In this document: in pieces, positions 25,568-34,223 of the stretch | How positions within the stretch are numbered: the first letter of the stretch is position 1 | Layout: each line of letters opens with the position of its first letter | Notes under the pieces: generated by a model | What the model was told of the DNA's origin: nothing | Seen by the model: only the letters and a program-made list of their open reading frames with translations | Database searches by the model: none | Assembly (NCBI GenBank): GCA_030693515.1 | Contig: JAUYAK010000115.1 | Location: 1 to 46,694 of the forward strand | Length of the DNA: 46,694 nucleotides | Direction of reading: 5' to 3' | Source of the DNA: Opitutaceae bacterium | Lineage (GTDB): Bacteria; Verrucomicrobiota; Verrucomicrobiia; Opitutales; Opitutaceae | Position numbers and translations under genes: made by a program

Positions 25568-27600
25568 AGCACCTTGCCGTAGAGCTGGTGCGCGTTGAAA
25601 TTATTGTAGCCCGCGAAGGCGCCGTCGCGGTTGGTCGCGTAGCCGTATTTCATCGTGAACGTCAGGCGCTCGCTGTGCCGGCGGATCCAGGTGAGATAAG
25701 CGCTGCGCACCATCTGGCCGGAGTTGAGCGGCAGGGTGACGGCGGAATTGTCCGTGTAGTTGTCGGCCCGGTAGAAATAGCCGTCGAGCTGCAGGTCGGT
25801 CACCTTGCCCAGCGCGTAGCCGCCGCCGAGGTTCACGCTGGTGTAGTTGTTGTCGCTAAAATACGTGAGCCGATGCCGCGGGACCTGCAGCTGGTCGTAG
25901 GTCACGGTGCCGGCCGCCGTGAGGTAAAGGCGGGGCGTCACGGTCCACGACGCGGACTGCGAGATGACGCTGCGGGTGAGGATGCCGTTCCGAATCTCCG
26001 GTTGGTTGGCAAACGTGGTCGTGATCGTCGATCGCTGATGAACGTAGCGCGTGACCAGGCTGAGCGACGCGGCCGGCCGCCAGGAGACGTGGGCCTGCAC
26101 GTCGCGCGCCTCGATGTCCTGGTCGATGAGGTAGGCGGGATAGCGGTTATTGGAGGTGTTGAGGGTGTTGTCGCGACGGCTGCGGTAGTCGGCCGTCTTG
26201 AGGCGGTAGTTGAATTGGGTCCCGACACTGAGGCCCGGGCGGACCTGCCACGTGGCGTTGACGAGATAGCGCTCGCCCTGCCGCTCGTAGTCCGTGTCCT
26301 GATCGATCACGGCGGCGCGGTTGGGGAGGAGGATGCTCTGCTCGACGAGCGTGCCCTCGCCCTGATTCCAAATCGCGCGGGCGTAGAGGCTGAGGTTGGA
26401 CCAGCGGCTGAGGCGCACCTTGAGGTCGCCGGTGACCTCGTTCCACGACGTGCGGTTGGCGGCCTCAATCTGCCGCTGGACGGCCGCCGCCGCGGCCCCG
26501 CCGCCGAAATCCGTGTCGGTATGCGACTCGGCGCCGTCGATGCGGAGGTGGTCGTATTTCACGCCAGGGCGGATGGTCCAGAATTTGGCGGGCTGCCAGA
26601 CGAGGTTGAGGTTGGCCACGTATTGGCGGAGCTGCGAATCGCCCGTGAGACCGAAGTAGCCCACGTCGCCGGCCTGCCGGCGGGCGAAGGTCGCGGAGTA
26701 GTCCGCATCGGGCGTGGCGCCGTAGATTTTGCTGCCGTAGAGATTACTGTCGATTGCGGTGGCGAGACCGCCGGCGGAGACGCGAAGCTGCTCGTTGATG
26801 ATGCGATCGTAGTAGCCGTGGCCACTGATGTGATCCGTGCGGCGGCCCTCGACCTGCGTGACGTAACGGTCCTGATTTTCGCCGGGCCGGCGGCGTGCGA
26901 TGTGGTGGTTGTCCTGCCGCGTGCGCTCGTAGCGGCCGACGACCTTCCAGTTGGTCGAATCGGTCTGCTGGCTCACTTCGGCGGTGAAGATGTCGCGCAC
27001 CTCATCGACGACGAGATACGAGGGCGAGAAGGCCCGCGGCACAAAGGGCTGCCCCGCGAGGTTGGAGTCGCCCCAGCGAAGCGAGTTCTTCACCCCATCG
27101 CGGGTGTTGCGATCATAGCGGAGGCGGAACTGCGGCCGCTCGGGCGCCAGCGTGCCGATCTCAAACGAGAAGAAACTGCGGTCGAGTTCCAAGGCTTCGT
27201 CGAAGTAAGCAAACCGGAGATCGCGCGGGCGGAAATAGCCGCCCGAACCGTCCGTGAAGGTGCGGAAGCGGCGGTAGTTGGCCTCGACGTAATAGGCGTC
27301 GAATTTCTCCCAGCGCACGTGCAGGCGGTAATCCGCGTCGCCGGCCAGCGCGCGCAGTTCAAGACGGAGCAGCGAGCTGTCGCTGGTGCGCGACCAGGTG
27401 AAATCCTCGATGCCGCCGTAGCCGGCCTTCTTGTGGCCGGAGTATTTTTGAAACGCGGGGCGGTCGCCGTCCTGCAACGCGCCGCCGGCGGAAAACGCAA
27501 TCGAGCCGCCGGAGACAATCTGGGCCTGAACCAGCGCAGGCAACACGAGCGAGAGCAGCGCGGTGGCCAGCACCCGGGAGGGAAACGCGGAGGTGTTCAT
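25555..27600 (-). CDS. MtrB/PioB-like outer-membrane beta-barrel
   Basis: A 681-residue barrel protein. The signal peptide is about residues 1-26 (RVLATALLSLVLPALVQAQ). The mature start SGGSIAFSAGGALQDGDRPA-FQKYSGHKKAGYGGIEDF resembles the MtrB/PioB family opening (glycine-rich strand, GD, F..Y). Alternating amphipathic strands continue to the C-terminal LYGKVLYKF with a terminal Phe. There is no plug domain and no TonB box, so it is not a TonB receptor. The start is set at 27600 by the signal peptide; it shares one base with the cytochrome stop (TGATG). MtrB-type barrels sheath a multiheme cytochrome across the outer membrane, fitting the gene directly upstream. The N-terminal CXXC of Shewanella MtrB is absent. 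Confidence 0.8.
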   Translation of the reverse strand: MNTSAFPSRVLATALLSLVLPALVQAQIVSGGSIAFSAGGALQDGDRPAFQKYSGHKKAGYGGIEDFTWSRTSDSSLLRLELRALAGDADYRLHVRWEKFDAYYVEANYRRFRTFTDGSGGYFRPRDLRFAYFDEALELDRSFFSFEIGTLAPERPQFRLRYDRNTRDGVKNSLRWGDSNLAGQPFVPRAFSPSYLVVDEVRDIFTAEVSQQTDSTNWKVVGRYERTRQDNHHIARRRPGENQDRYVTQVEGRRTDHISGHGYYDRIINEQLRVSAGGLATAIDSNLYGSKIYGATPDADYSATFARRQAGDVGYFGLTGDSQLRQYVANLNLVWQPAKFWTIRPGVKYDHLRIDGAESHTDTDFGGGAAAAAVQRQIEAANRTSWNEVTGDLKVRLSRWSNLSLYARAIWNQGEGTLVEQSILLPNRAAVIDQDTDYERQGERYLVNATWQVRPGLSVGTQFNYRLKTADYRSRRDNTLNTSNNRYPAYLIDQDIEARDVQAHVSWRPAASLSLVTRYVHQRSTITTTFANQPEIRNGILTRSVISQSASWTVTPRLYLTAAGTVTYDQLQVPRHRLTYFSDNNYTSVNLGGGYALGKVTDLQLDGYFYRADNYTDNSAVTLPLNSGQMVRSAYLTWIRRHSERLTFTMKYGYATNRDGAFAGYNNFNAHQLYGKVLYKF

Positions 27601-28376
27601 CAGTAACGGAGGGATGAATTGACGTTGGAGCCGTGAATCGCCTCGTGGCAGCCAGCCGTCCAGCAGGTGCCACGGATGACGTTCTGGCTGTGATCGACGC
27701 CGCCGTGCATGATCTGCACGCCGCTCTGCTGGTTTTGGAAATGGCACTGGTAGCAGAGGCTCGTGCCGCGGGACTTGAGCATCTTGTCGTTGACCGAGCC
27801 GTGCGGCGAGTGGCACGCGACGCAGCCTTCGCGCATCACCTCATGCTCAAAGACAAACGGCCCCGCCTGCGCCGGGTGGCACTTGGCGCAGGTGGCGTTG
27901 ATGTTGGTCGCGAGGTCGCGCGCCCCGCCCGGCAATGTGTCGCCCTTGTGTGGATCGTGGCAATGGACGCAGCCTATCTTGCCGGCGAGCACGGGGTGTG
28001 TGCTCGGCAGCTTGAACTCGGCGCGGTTGTTGACGTGGCACTGGAGGCAGGTGTCCGGCGCCATCTTCGGGTTGATGATGGTGGCGCGGGTGCCGGCCTT
28101 CACGTGGAGACTGGCCGGGCCGTGGCAGGATTCGCAGGACACGCTTCGCGGCTTGCCGTCCTCGCCGGTCATCTTGAGGTGCGCATGCGTGGCATCATGG
28201 AAACCGCGCGTGACGCTGCTGTGGCATTTCGCGCACGACTCGGAGCCGACGATGGTGGCGCCGGCGATGGCGGGTGGCATCATGATCGTGCGGCTGCTCA
28301 TGACGCACGAGGCGAGGCCGATCGCCCAGGCGGCAAGGCCGCCGATGACGAGGGATTTGGCAGGCAGTCGGATCAT
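27600..28376 (-). CDS. Multiheme c-type cytochrome lipoprotein (MtrA/DmsE-like)
   Basis: A 258-residue protein with seven CXXCH heme sites (CAKCH, CESCH, CLQCH, CVHCH, CAKCH, CVACH, CYQCH) and one CWTAGCH that fits a CX4CH site, so seven or eight hemes. The N-terminus has a hydrophobic stretch ending in a lipobox, GLASC (about 20-24), implying a lipid-anchored protein. SCESCHGPASLHVKAG, HPVLAGKIGCVHCHDPHKG and GCVACHSPHGS are typical of the DmsE/MtrA decaheme family, though two hemes fewer. It sits between a monoheme cytochrome and the MtrB-like barrel and probably lines an electron path through it. Direction of electron flow cannot be read from sequence. Confidence 0.88.
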   Translation of the reverse strand: MIRLPAKSLVIGGLAAWAIGLASCVMSSRTIMMPPAIAGATIVGSESCAKCHSSVTRGFHDATHAHLKMTGEDGKPRSVSCESCHGPASLHVKAGTRATIINPKMAPDTCLQCHVNNRAEFKLPSTHPVLAGKIGCVHCHDPHKGDTLPGGARDLATNINATCAKCHPAQAGPFVFEHEVMREGCVACHSPHGSVNDKMLKSRGTSLCYQCHFQNQQSGVQIMHGGVDHSQNVIRGTCWTAGCHEAIHGSNVNSSLRY

Positions 28377-28434
28377 GGGAGTGGGGAAATGCGCAGCGGG
28401 AGGCAGGTGGCAAAACGGGACGGCGGCGGGAGAG

Positions 28435-28776
28435 TCACTTTTTCGCCAGCCCGCGCACGTAGGTGACGAGCGCGGTGATCTCGGCATCGGACATCTGGCC
28501 GGCAAAGGCCTCCATCTTCTCCTCTCCCTTGGCGTTCTTACGGCCCTCCTTGATCGTTTTGAAAACGGCTTCGTCGGTGAGCTTGGCCTGCTGCGCAGCA
28601 TCAGTGAGATCCTTGGCGCCGGATTTTTTCCCGAGGCGCGTCTGGCTCCGGCCATCCTTGCCGTGGCAGCTGTGGCAATGTTTCTCCCAATTTTTATCCG
28701 GAGAGAGTTCGGCGGCGGCCATCGTCAGGACAGCCACCGGCAACAGAAGACAAAGCAGCTTCGAGGCAGACGGCAT
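28435..28776 (-). CDS. Periplasmic monoheme cytochrome c (class I)
   Basis: A 113-residue cytochrome with signal peptide MPSASKLLCLLLPVAVLTMA. One heme site, CHSCHG, lies just after the N-terminal helix NWEKH. KMEAFAGQMSDAEITALVTY near the end supplies the likely axial Met and the C-terminal helix. Small class I cytochromes shuttle electrons between membrane complexes. It is the first gene of the cytochrome operon, 58 bp upstream of the multiheme gene, and probably feeds or drains that complex. Confidence 0.9.
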   Translation of the reverse strand: MPSASKLLCLLLPVAVLTMAAAELSPDKNWEKHCHSCHGKDGRSQTRLGKKSGAKDLTDAAQQAKLTDEAVFKTIKEGRKNAKGEEKMEAFAGQMSDAEITALVTYVRGLAKK

Positions 28777-29099
28777 GGGGATGGGGATTGCAGCCGCAGC
28801 AGAGCAGCGTGGCGACGACATCGAAGCCGCCATCCGCAGCGACTGCGCGTTCGTAACCGCGCTGTTACGCCGGCGCCGGGACAGGCGGCACTTGATGCCG
28901 GCGGCGCGATCTGGCATGAACTCGGCTCCCCTGCCCCGCGCCAGAATTCCAGAATATCCGCCCGCGACGTTTCGTCCGAGGCTCCGTTCCAGTTTCTTCC
29001 TCCTTCGCCACTGCGAGCGCACGACGGCGTGCGCGCCAACCAACCACCCACCTCCCTCCACCGCCACGCGCCTCCGCGTGTCCGGCTCCCTGTGCCCCC
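28777..29099. other. Divergent intergenic region (323 bp)
   Basis: Lies between the cytochrome operon (minus) and the propeller cassette (plus), so it should hold both promoters. I see a perfect inverted repeat CGTAAC-cgcgct-GTTACG (28852-28869), which could be an operator, but no confident -35/-10 pair and no coding sequence. Confidence 0.4.
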
Positions 29100-31052
29100 A
29101 TGAACACCCGTCGGCCCCTCGCCACCCTCGTCGGTCTACTCGGCGCGCTCGTCGCGCCTGTTTCGCTCCTCGCCCAAGCCAAGGTCGAGTCCGTTGTCGT
29201 CGCGCCCCAAGGCGACCAAGTCGCCAACATCTCTTCCACGACCATCAGCAAGTCCGGCTTGCACGTGCTGAACGTCGCGCCCAAGGGCAGCCGCTCCGTC
29301 TATCTCCACGATGGCGTCGAAGGCGTGCGCTTCGACCGCGTCATCGGCCACAGGGCGCTATCCAGCGACGGCAAGCGCCACGCCTACACGGCGTTGGTCG
29401 GCACCGAGGTCATCCTCGTGCTCGACGGCAAGGAGATCGTCCGCGCTCCTGCTTTGCACGGCAGCCTGACACCGTTCGGCGCCTTCGGATTTTCCCCGGG
29501 GGGCAAACGCTTCTGGTATGTGTCGCCCGCCGAGACGGGCGGCGTGCACAAGCTCGTGGTGGACGGCGTCGCGAGCGATCCTACGCATGGCATCACCCTC
29601 AATCCGGTGTTTAGTCCGGACGAGTCGCGCTACTTGGCGATGTTTAGCCGGCAGGAGGAGCGCAGGGGCGAGCTGCTGATGATCGATGGCAAGAACGTCG
29701 GTTTCCAGGGCACCAAGCCGCAGTTTTCGCCTGACGGAAAGAACGTCATCACGATCGGCCGCGCGCCGGACACGGATCTGCTGCTGATCAACGGCAAGCC
29801 GGCCTCGCGTGCGCCCGTCATCCACAGCGTGCATATGTCCGCGGGCGGGCTGAATTTCCGCGTGCTCAGCGGGAAACGCGGCACGCCGGGGGTTTTCCTC
29901 GAGCACGGCGGCAAGAAGATTGAGGGCAGCGACTGCGACTTGATCGAGAAGGTGCTCTTCAGCCCCGACGGCAAGCGCTACGCCGCGCTCTGCTCGGTCG
30001 GAGGGACGAGGAAGTTCGTGCTGATCGACGGGAAGAAGGGCCAGCTCTACGATCAGGTGGAGGAGCTGCAGTTCACCGCGGATTCCGCCAAGGCACTCTA
30101 TCTCGCGCGCTCCTTTTCGGCCGGCCAGTTTCTCGTCGTCGAGGGCGACGAATCCGATGGTTATCAGGGCATCCAACTCGTGCTCGGTGCCGGCAAGCGC
30201 ATCGGCTACATCGCCCAAGCCACGGGCCAGCCCAACGTCAAGGTCATCGTGGACGGCAAGGCGACGTCAGTGCGCGGCGCCAGCTTCCTCGGCTTCAGTC
30301 CCGACGGCAGCCGTTACGGTTTCAACGGCTTCGGCGGAGCAGGCCTTTCACTCTATCTCGACGGCGTGGAGCAGCAAGGGGTGAACGTTTATACCACAAA
30401 TTTCGACGAAGGCCAGAACAGGCCGCGAGTCCGTTTCAGCCCGGATGGAAAATATGTCGCGCATGCCGGCTCCGTGAATGGCGACACATCCAAGCGCGGC
30501 CTAGTGATTAACGGCAAGCTCATCGATGCTATGGTTAGCGGGACGCTCTACAGCCTGCCGTTCTTCACGCCCGACGGCAACCACATCGTCTATTTCCGTT
30601 TCATCCCCGGCGGTGGCTACGAGGTGGTGGTCGATGGCAAGGGGGTCGAGAAATTCACCAGCCTCCCCGTAATGCCGCTCAGCGCCGCTCCGTTCGAGAT
30701 GGGCGCGGACGGCGTGTTCACGTTCATCGGCCTCGTCGATGGCGCGGCGAAAAGCTTCCGCATCACGCCCGATGGCAGCACCAGTATCGCCTCGATGCTC
30801 GCCGCGGTCGATGCCGCCGCCGCCAAGGTCGTCGCCGACGCCGAAGCCGCGACGAAGAAAGCTGCAGACGACAAGGCCAAGGCCGACGCCGACCGCGCCG
30901 CCGCCGCGGCGAAGGCCAAAGCCGATGCCGACGCCGCTGCTGCAAAGCGGAAGGCCGACGCCGATGCCGCGGCCGCCGCCCGCGCGAAGGCCGCGAAGGA
31001 TGCCGCCGATGCCCGGGCCGCCGCCGCAGCCAAGGCGAAGCAGAAAAAATAG
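29100..31052 (+). CDS. Exported beta-propeller protein with Ala/Lys/Asp-rich tail
   Basis: A 650-residue protein. The signal peptide is about 1-26 (LVGLLGALVAPVSLLAQ). Residues about 27-560 contain repeated WD40/TolB-like blades, visible as recurring FSPDGKRY, LVVDG and LLMIDGKNVG units; each blade pairs an SPDG turn with a VDGK strand. The last about 90 residues are almost only Ala, Lys, Asp and Arg (for example DAEAATKKAADDKAKADAD), a long helix like that of TolA. I know no function for this architecture. A propeller fixed to a stalk-like helix suggests a periplasmic or surface scaffold. A paralogue follows 52 bp downstream, then a thioredoxin-like gene. The start follows a C-rich stretch without a Shine-Dalgarno. 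Confidence 0.75.
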   Translation: MNTRRPLATLVGLLGALVAPVSLLAQAKVESVVVAPQGDQVANISSTTISKSGLHVLNVAPKGSRSVYLHDGVEGVRFDRVIGHRALSSDGKRHAYTALVGTEVILVLDGKEIVRAPALHGSLTPFGAFGFSPGGKRFWYVSPAETGGVHKLVVDGVASDPTHGITLNPVFSPDESRYLAMFSRQEERRGELLMIDGKNVGFQGTKPQFSPDGKNVITIGRAPDTDLLLINGKPASRAPVIHSVHMSAGGLNFRVLSGKRGTPGVFLEHGGKKIEGSDCDLIEKVLFSPDGKRYAALCSVGGTRKFVLIDGKKGQLYDQVEELQFTADSAKALYLARSFSAGQFLVVEGDESDGYQGIQLVLGAGKRIGYIAQATGQPNVKVIVDGKATSVRGASFLGFSPDGSRYGFNGFGGAGLSLYLDGVEQQGVNVYTTNFDEGQNRPRVRFSPDGKYVAHAGSVNGDTSKRGLVINGKLIDAMVSGTLYSLPFFTPDGNHIVYFRFIPGGGYEVVVDGKGVEKFTSLPVMPLSAAPFEMGADGVFTFIGLVDGAAKSFRITPDGSTSIASMLAAVDAAAAKVVADAEAATKKAADDKAKADADRAAAAAKAKADADAAAAKRKADADAAAAARAKAAKDAADARAAAAAKAKQKK

Positions 31053-31104
31053 TTTTCCGTCCTCACCCACGTCACACCACCGTCTCTCCCGTCCTCTCCT
31101 CTCC

Positions 31105-33174
31105 ATGAATGCCACCTGCTCTCTCCCGCTGCGCGCGATTCTCGGCGCCACGCTGTTCGTTTCGTCGTTCGCCGCCGCGCACGCCCAGCCCAAGGTCGAG
31201 GAGACCGTCGTCGGTCCCGTCGGCGCCGGCGGCCTCTACGTCGTCAGCCAGAACGACGCGCGCGTCGCCTACGTCGGCGCCAAGGGCACGCGCACGGTCG
31301 TCTCGGTCGATGGCGTCGAGGGCCCGGTGCTTGACGAGTTGTTCAACGGCAGTGCCGCCAACATCGGACAGGCGGGCTCTGTCTTGGTGCATCCGGCGAA
31401 TGCCGGGGGGAAATTCAACGGCACGCCCAGTGCCGTCATTTTCAGCGAGAGTGGGTCCAGCTACGCCTACATCGGGCGGCAGGGGAACGAGTATGTCGTC
31501 ATCCACAACGGCAAGGAGGTCGGCCGCGGTCCGCGCAATTCGCTCTCGCTCCAACACTCGCCACTCACGCTCTCGCCCAAGGGTAATTTCGTTTTCTGGG
31601 GCGAAATGAAGACGGAAGCCGGACGCGGCCAGTATCGTCTCGTCCTCAACGGCAAGCCCGATCCTTGGGCCGGCCACCAGGACTTGAAGCCGGTCTTCAG
31701 TCCCGACGACAAACGCTACGCCTGCAACGCCGGCACCGTCGCGGATTACCAAAAGCAAGTGCTCATCATCGACGGCAAGGTCGCGAGCTACCTCGGCCAT
31801 ACGCCGCAATGGACCGCCGACAGCAAGGTGCTCCTCACCATCGCGCCAGGGAATGTCGTCCTCGTCGATGGCAAGCCCGGCCCCTACACCGGCATCCAAC
31901 TTGAAAAAATCACGCCCTCGCCTGTCGGCAGCCGCTTCGCCGTCATCATGCGCAAGCGCAACGTGAACAATGAGGGCGTCGGCACCCTCTACCTCGACGG
32001 CAAGGAAGTGCCCGGCACCGACGGCGCGATGAACATTTCCTTCAGCCCCGATGGCAAACGCTGGGCCCTGCGCTGCAGGAATTCCGAGGCGAAGAGCTTT
32101 TTCGTCATCATCGACGGCAAGAAAGGCACCGAATACCAGTCCGTCGCCGACAAATTCTTTTGGTCGCCCGACTCCACCAAGGTAATCTACCAAATCACCA
32201 GCAGCGGCCGGCAGTTTGTCGTTGTGAACACCGAGGAGTTCCCCGTCGCGATGGTCAGCTCCAACGCGCGCGATCCCATCGTCTTCCCCAAGGTCGGCTC
32301 ACGCTACGCCTTCTCGTCCACCGACGGCACCAACCGCCAGCACCTCACCATCGTCGATGGCAAAAATATCCTCCCCGCCGGCCTCGCGCCCAATGGCGAC
32401 TCGTTCGACTTCAGCGACGACGGCTCGCGCTACGCCTTCACCGTCTCGCCCGTCGGCCGCAGCGACTCCGCCGGCCTCGTGATCGACGGCAAGCACACCA
32501 ACGATCTCTTCGTCTCCGGTTTCACCGGCACCGGCTGGATCACGCCAACGCGCAACACCCTCTTCAAGTGGAGCCCGCACGGCAAATACTTCGCCCGCGT
32601 CGCGCGCCGGCCCGACAACACCGCCGCCGGTCTCTACGTGAACGAGCAGCTCGCTTACCCAACCACGCTCCAAGTCTCGCACCCCACCTTCACGCCCGAC
32701 GGTGAACACCTCTACTGGATCGGTGCCGAGAAATTCCCCGACCGTCCGCAAAACTATTATGTCGTCTATGCCGACGGCCACCCGGTCATGAAGCGCGACG
32801 CCGATGGGTTCCTCGGCTACCGAGAGGCGTGGTCCGTCGACGCCAAGGGCGTGCTCACCTTCGTCGCCGCCGACGGCAATCAGGTGAAGCGCTACCGCAT
32901 CTCGCCCGCCGCCGACCTCAACATCGACAAGATGGTCGCGGCCACACAGGAGAAAATCGCCAAGGCCGAGGCCGCGGTGATCGCCGCGAAGAAAAAGGCT
33001 GAGGAGGAGGCCGCCGCCAAAGCCGCCAAGGCCAAGGAGGACGCCGACGCGCTCGCCGCGAAACGCAAGGCCGACGCCGAGGCCGCGGCGAAGGCCCGCG
33101 CCGATGCCGCGGCCGCGAAGGCGAAGGCACGCCAGGACGCACTCGACGCCCGCAAGAAAAAAACCGCCAATTGA
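31105..33174 (+). CDS. Exported beta-propeller protein with Ala/Lys-rich tail, paralogue
   Basis: A 689-residue paralogue of the preceding protein, with the same plan: signal peptide (AILGATLFVSSFAAAHAQ), opening PKVEETVVGPVGAGGLYVVS like KVESVVVAPQGDQ of the first, propeller blades with FSPDDKRYACNAG, VLIIDGKVASYLG, FSPDGKRWALRC and VIIDGKKGTEYQSV, then a C-terminal helical tail (KIAKAEAAVIAAKKKAEEEA onwards, about 85 residues). It is longer by about 40 residues, mostly in the propeller. The tails are similar in composition but not identical, so they are under compositional rather than strict sequence constraint. Function unknown; likely to act with its neighbours in the same compartment. 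Confidence 0.75.
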   Translation: MNATCSLPLRAILGATLFVSSFAAAHAQPKVEETVVGPVGAGGLYVVSQNDARVAYVGAKGTRTVVSVDGVEGPVLDELFNGSAANIGQAGSVLVHPANAGGKFNGTPSAVIFSESGSSYAYIGRQGNEYVVIHNGKEVGRGPRNSLSLQHSPLTLSPKGNFVFWGEMKTEAGRGQYRLVLNGKPDPWAGHQDLKPVFSPDDKRYACNAGTVADYQKQVLIIDGKVASYLGHTPQWTADSKVLLTIAPGNVVLVDGKPGPYTGIQLEKITPSPVGSRFAVIMRKRNVNNEGVGTLYLDGKEVPGTDGAMNISFSPDGKRWALRCRNSEAKSFFVIIDGKKGTEYQSVADKFFWSPDSTKVIYQITSSGRQFVVVNTEEFPVAMVSSNARDPIVFPKVGSRYAFSSTDGTNRQHLTIVDGKNILPAGLAPNGDSFDFSDDGSRYAFTVSPVGRSDSAGLVIDGKHTNDLFVSGFTGTGWITPTRNTLFKWSPHGKYFARVARRPDNTAAGLYVNEQLAYPTTLQVSHPTFTPDGEHLYWIGAEKFPDRPQNYYVVYADGHPVMKRDADGFLGYREAWSVDAKGVLTFVAADGNQVKRYRISPAADLNIDKMVAATQEKIAKAEAAVIAAKKKAEEEAAAKAAKAKEDADALAAKRKADAEAAAKARADAAAAKAKARQDALDARKKKTAN

Positions 33175-33214
33175 TCGCGTGTTATCCCGTCCTTTTCACC
33201 ACCCGCATTCCACC

Positions 33215-34216
33215 ATGAAAACACTCCTCCCCATCGCCCTCGCCGCGCTCGTCGCCACGACCGCCGTCGCCCAGGACCTCACCCTCGCCGAACTCGCGCG
33301 CCGGCCGGAATTGCTCCCCTCGCAGGTCACGCTCAAGCAGCCCGTCAAACTGCAGGGCCGGCCCGCGATGGCCATCGGCCAGAAGCTCATCCTCGTCTCC
33401 GTCCGCGGCACCAGCGTCGAGCTTGAGACCCCCGATGGCCGCAGCGTCTTCACCACCAAGGCCGACGACACCGACGTGCTCGCCGTCGCGCAGCAGACGT
33501 GGCAGGGCCTCAATCCCGAGCAACGGGCGCTCACCTACGCCACGCTCCTCCAGCGCAAGGACCTCTGGCCCTACCGGGTGAAGCTCACGCAAGCCATGCG
33601 TCTCTCCAGCGGAGATCTGAAACCTGGCACCCCGGCGATCCTCGTCGGCGTTGAGGGCAGCCAGCTGCTGCTCGTTTACGAGCAAGGCAAGTTCCTCTTC
33701 AACGCCGAGCCCCGCGACACCGATCTCCTCGAGTCCGCGCGCAAATTCATCGCTGACAAAAACGCCTTTCCCAGCCGCATCAGCGAAGACCTCGCCGGCA
33801 AACTCGTCAGCCCGGCCTCCGGCGCCCCCGTGACGCGCGAGGCCAAGGCCGACCCGAAGTTTTTCGTGTTCTACCGCGGCGCCGGCTGGTGCGGCCCGTG
33901 CGTGCAGTTCTCCCCGTCGCTCGTGAAGTTCGACAAGGACGCCAAGGCTAAGCACCCCGGCGCCTACGAGATCGTCTTCATCAGCGGCGACAAGACGCCC
34001 GCCGAGATGAAGGCCTACGCCGGCAAAATGGGCTTCGCGTGGGCTGCCGTGCCGCAGTCGCGTCAGCCCGAGACACAGATCGTGAACCGGCTCTTCACAA
34101 ATCTCATCCCCCAACTCGTCATCACGGACCGCGCCGGCAGCGTCATCATCGACAGCGCACGGACCGGCGGCCCCGACAACGCGCTCCGGCAATTCGCGGC
34201 GCTCCTGAAAAAGTAG
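33215..34216 (+). CDS. Periplasmic thioredoxin-like protein with duplicated N-terminal module
   Basis: A 333-residue protein with signal peptide MKTLLPIALAALVATTAVAQ. The C-terminal about 130 residues form a thioredoxin fold with an intact WCGPC active site (FYRGAGWCGPCVQFSPSLVK) and a cis-Pro region NLIPQLVITDRAG, resembling nucleoredoxin/TlpA-like proteins. The first 200 residues hold two copies of one module: LARRPELLPSQVTLKQPVKL through DDTDVLAVAQQTW, and LLQRKDLWPYRVKLTQAMRL through RDTDLLESARKFI. I do not recognise the module. It follows the two propeller genes by 40 bp and is convergent with the phosphatase gene. It may form or reduce disulfides in neighbouring exported proteins, but this is inference. 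Confidence 0.8.
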   Translation: MKTLLPIALAALVATTAVAQDLTLAELARRPELLPSQVTLKQPVKLQGRPAMAIGQKLILVSVRGTSVELETPDGRSVFTTKADDTDVLAVAQQTWQGLNPEQRALTYATLLQRKDLWPYRVKLTQAMRLSSGDLKPGTPAILVGVEGSQLLLVYEQGKFLFNAEPRDTDLLESARKFIADKNAFPSRISEDLAGKLVSPASGAPVTREAKADPKFFVFYRGAGWCGPCVQFSPSLVKFDKDAKAKHPGAYEIVFISGDKTPAEMKAYAGKMGFAWAAVPQSRQPETQIVNRLFTNLIPQLVITDRAGSVIIDSARTGGPDNALRQFAALLKK

Positions 34217-34223
34217 GCGCAGC

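Noticed and set aside
25555-27600. MtrB-like barrel as a third TonB-dependent receptor
   Set aside because: No plug domain, no TonB box and shorter than receptors; start and context fit MtrB/PioB barrels.
30739-31060. Extra genes in the alternative frames of the Ala/Lys-rich tail
   Set aside because: Periodic GCC/AAG codons keep all frames open; the translations are Arg/Pro/Ser runs without signals.
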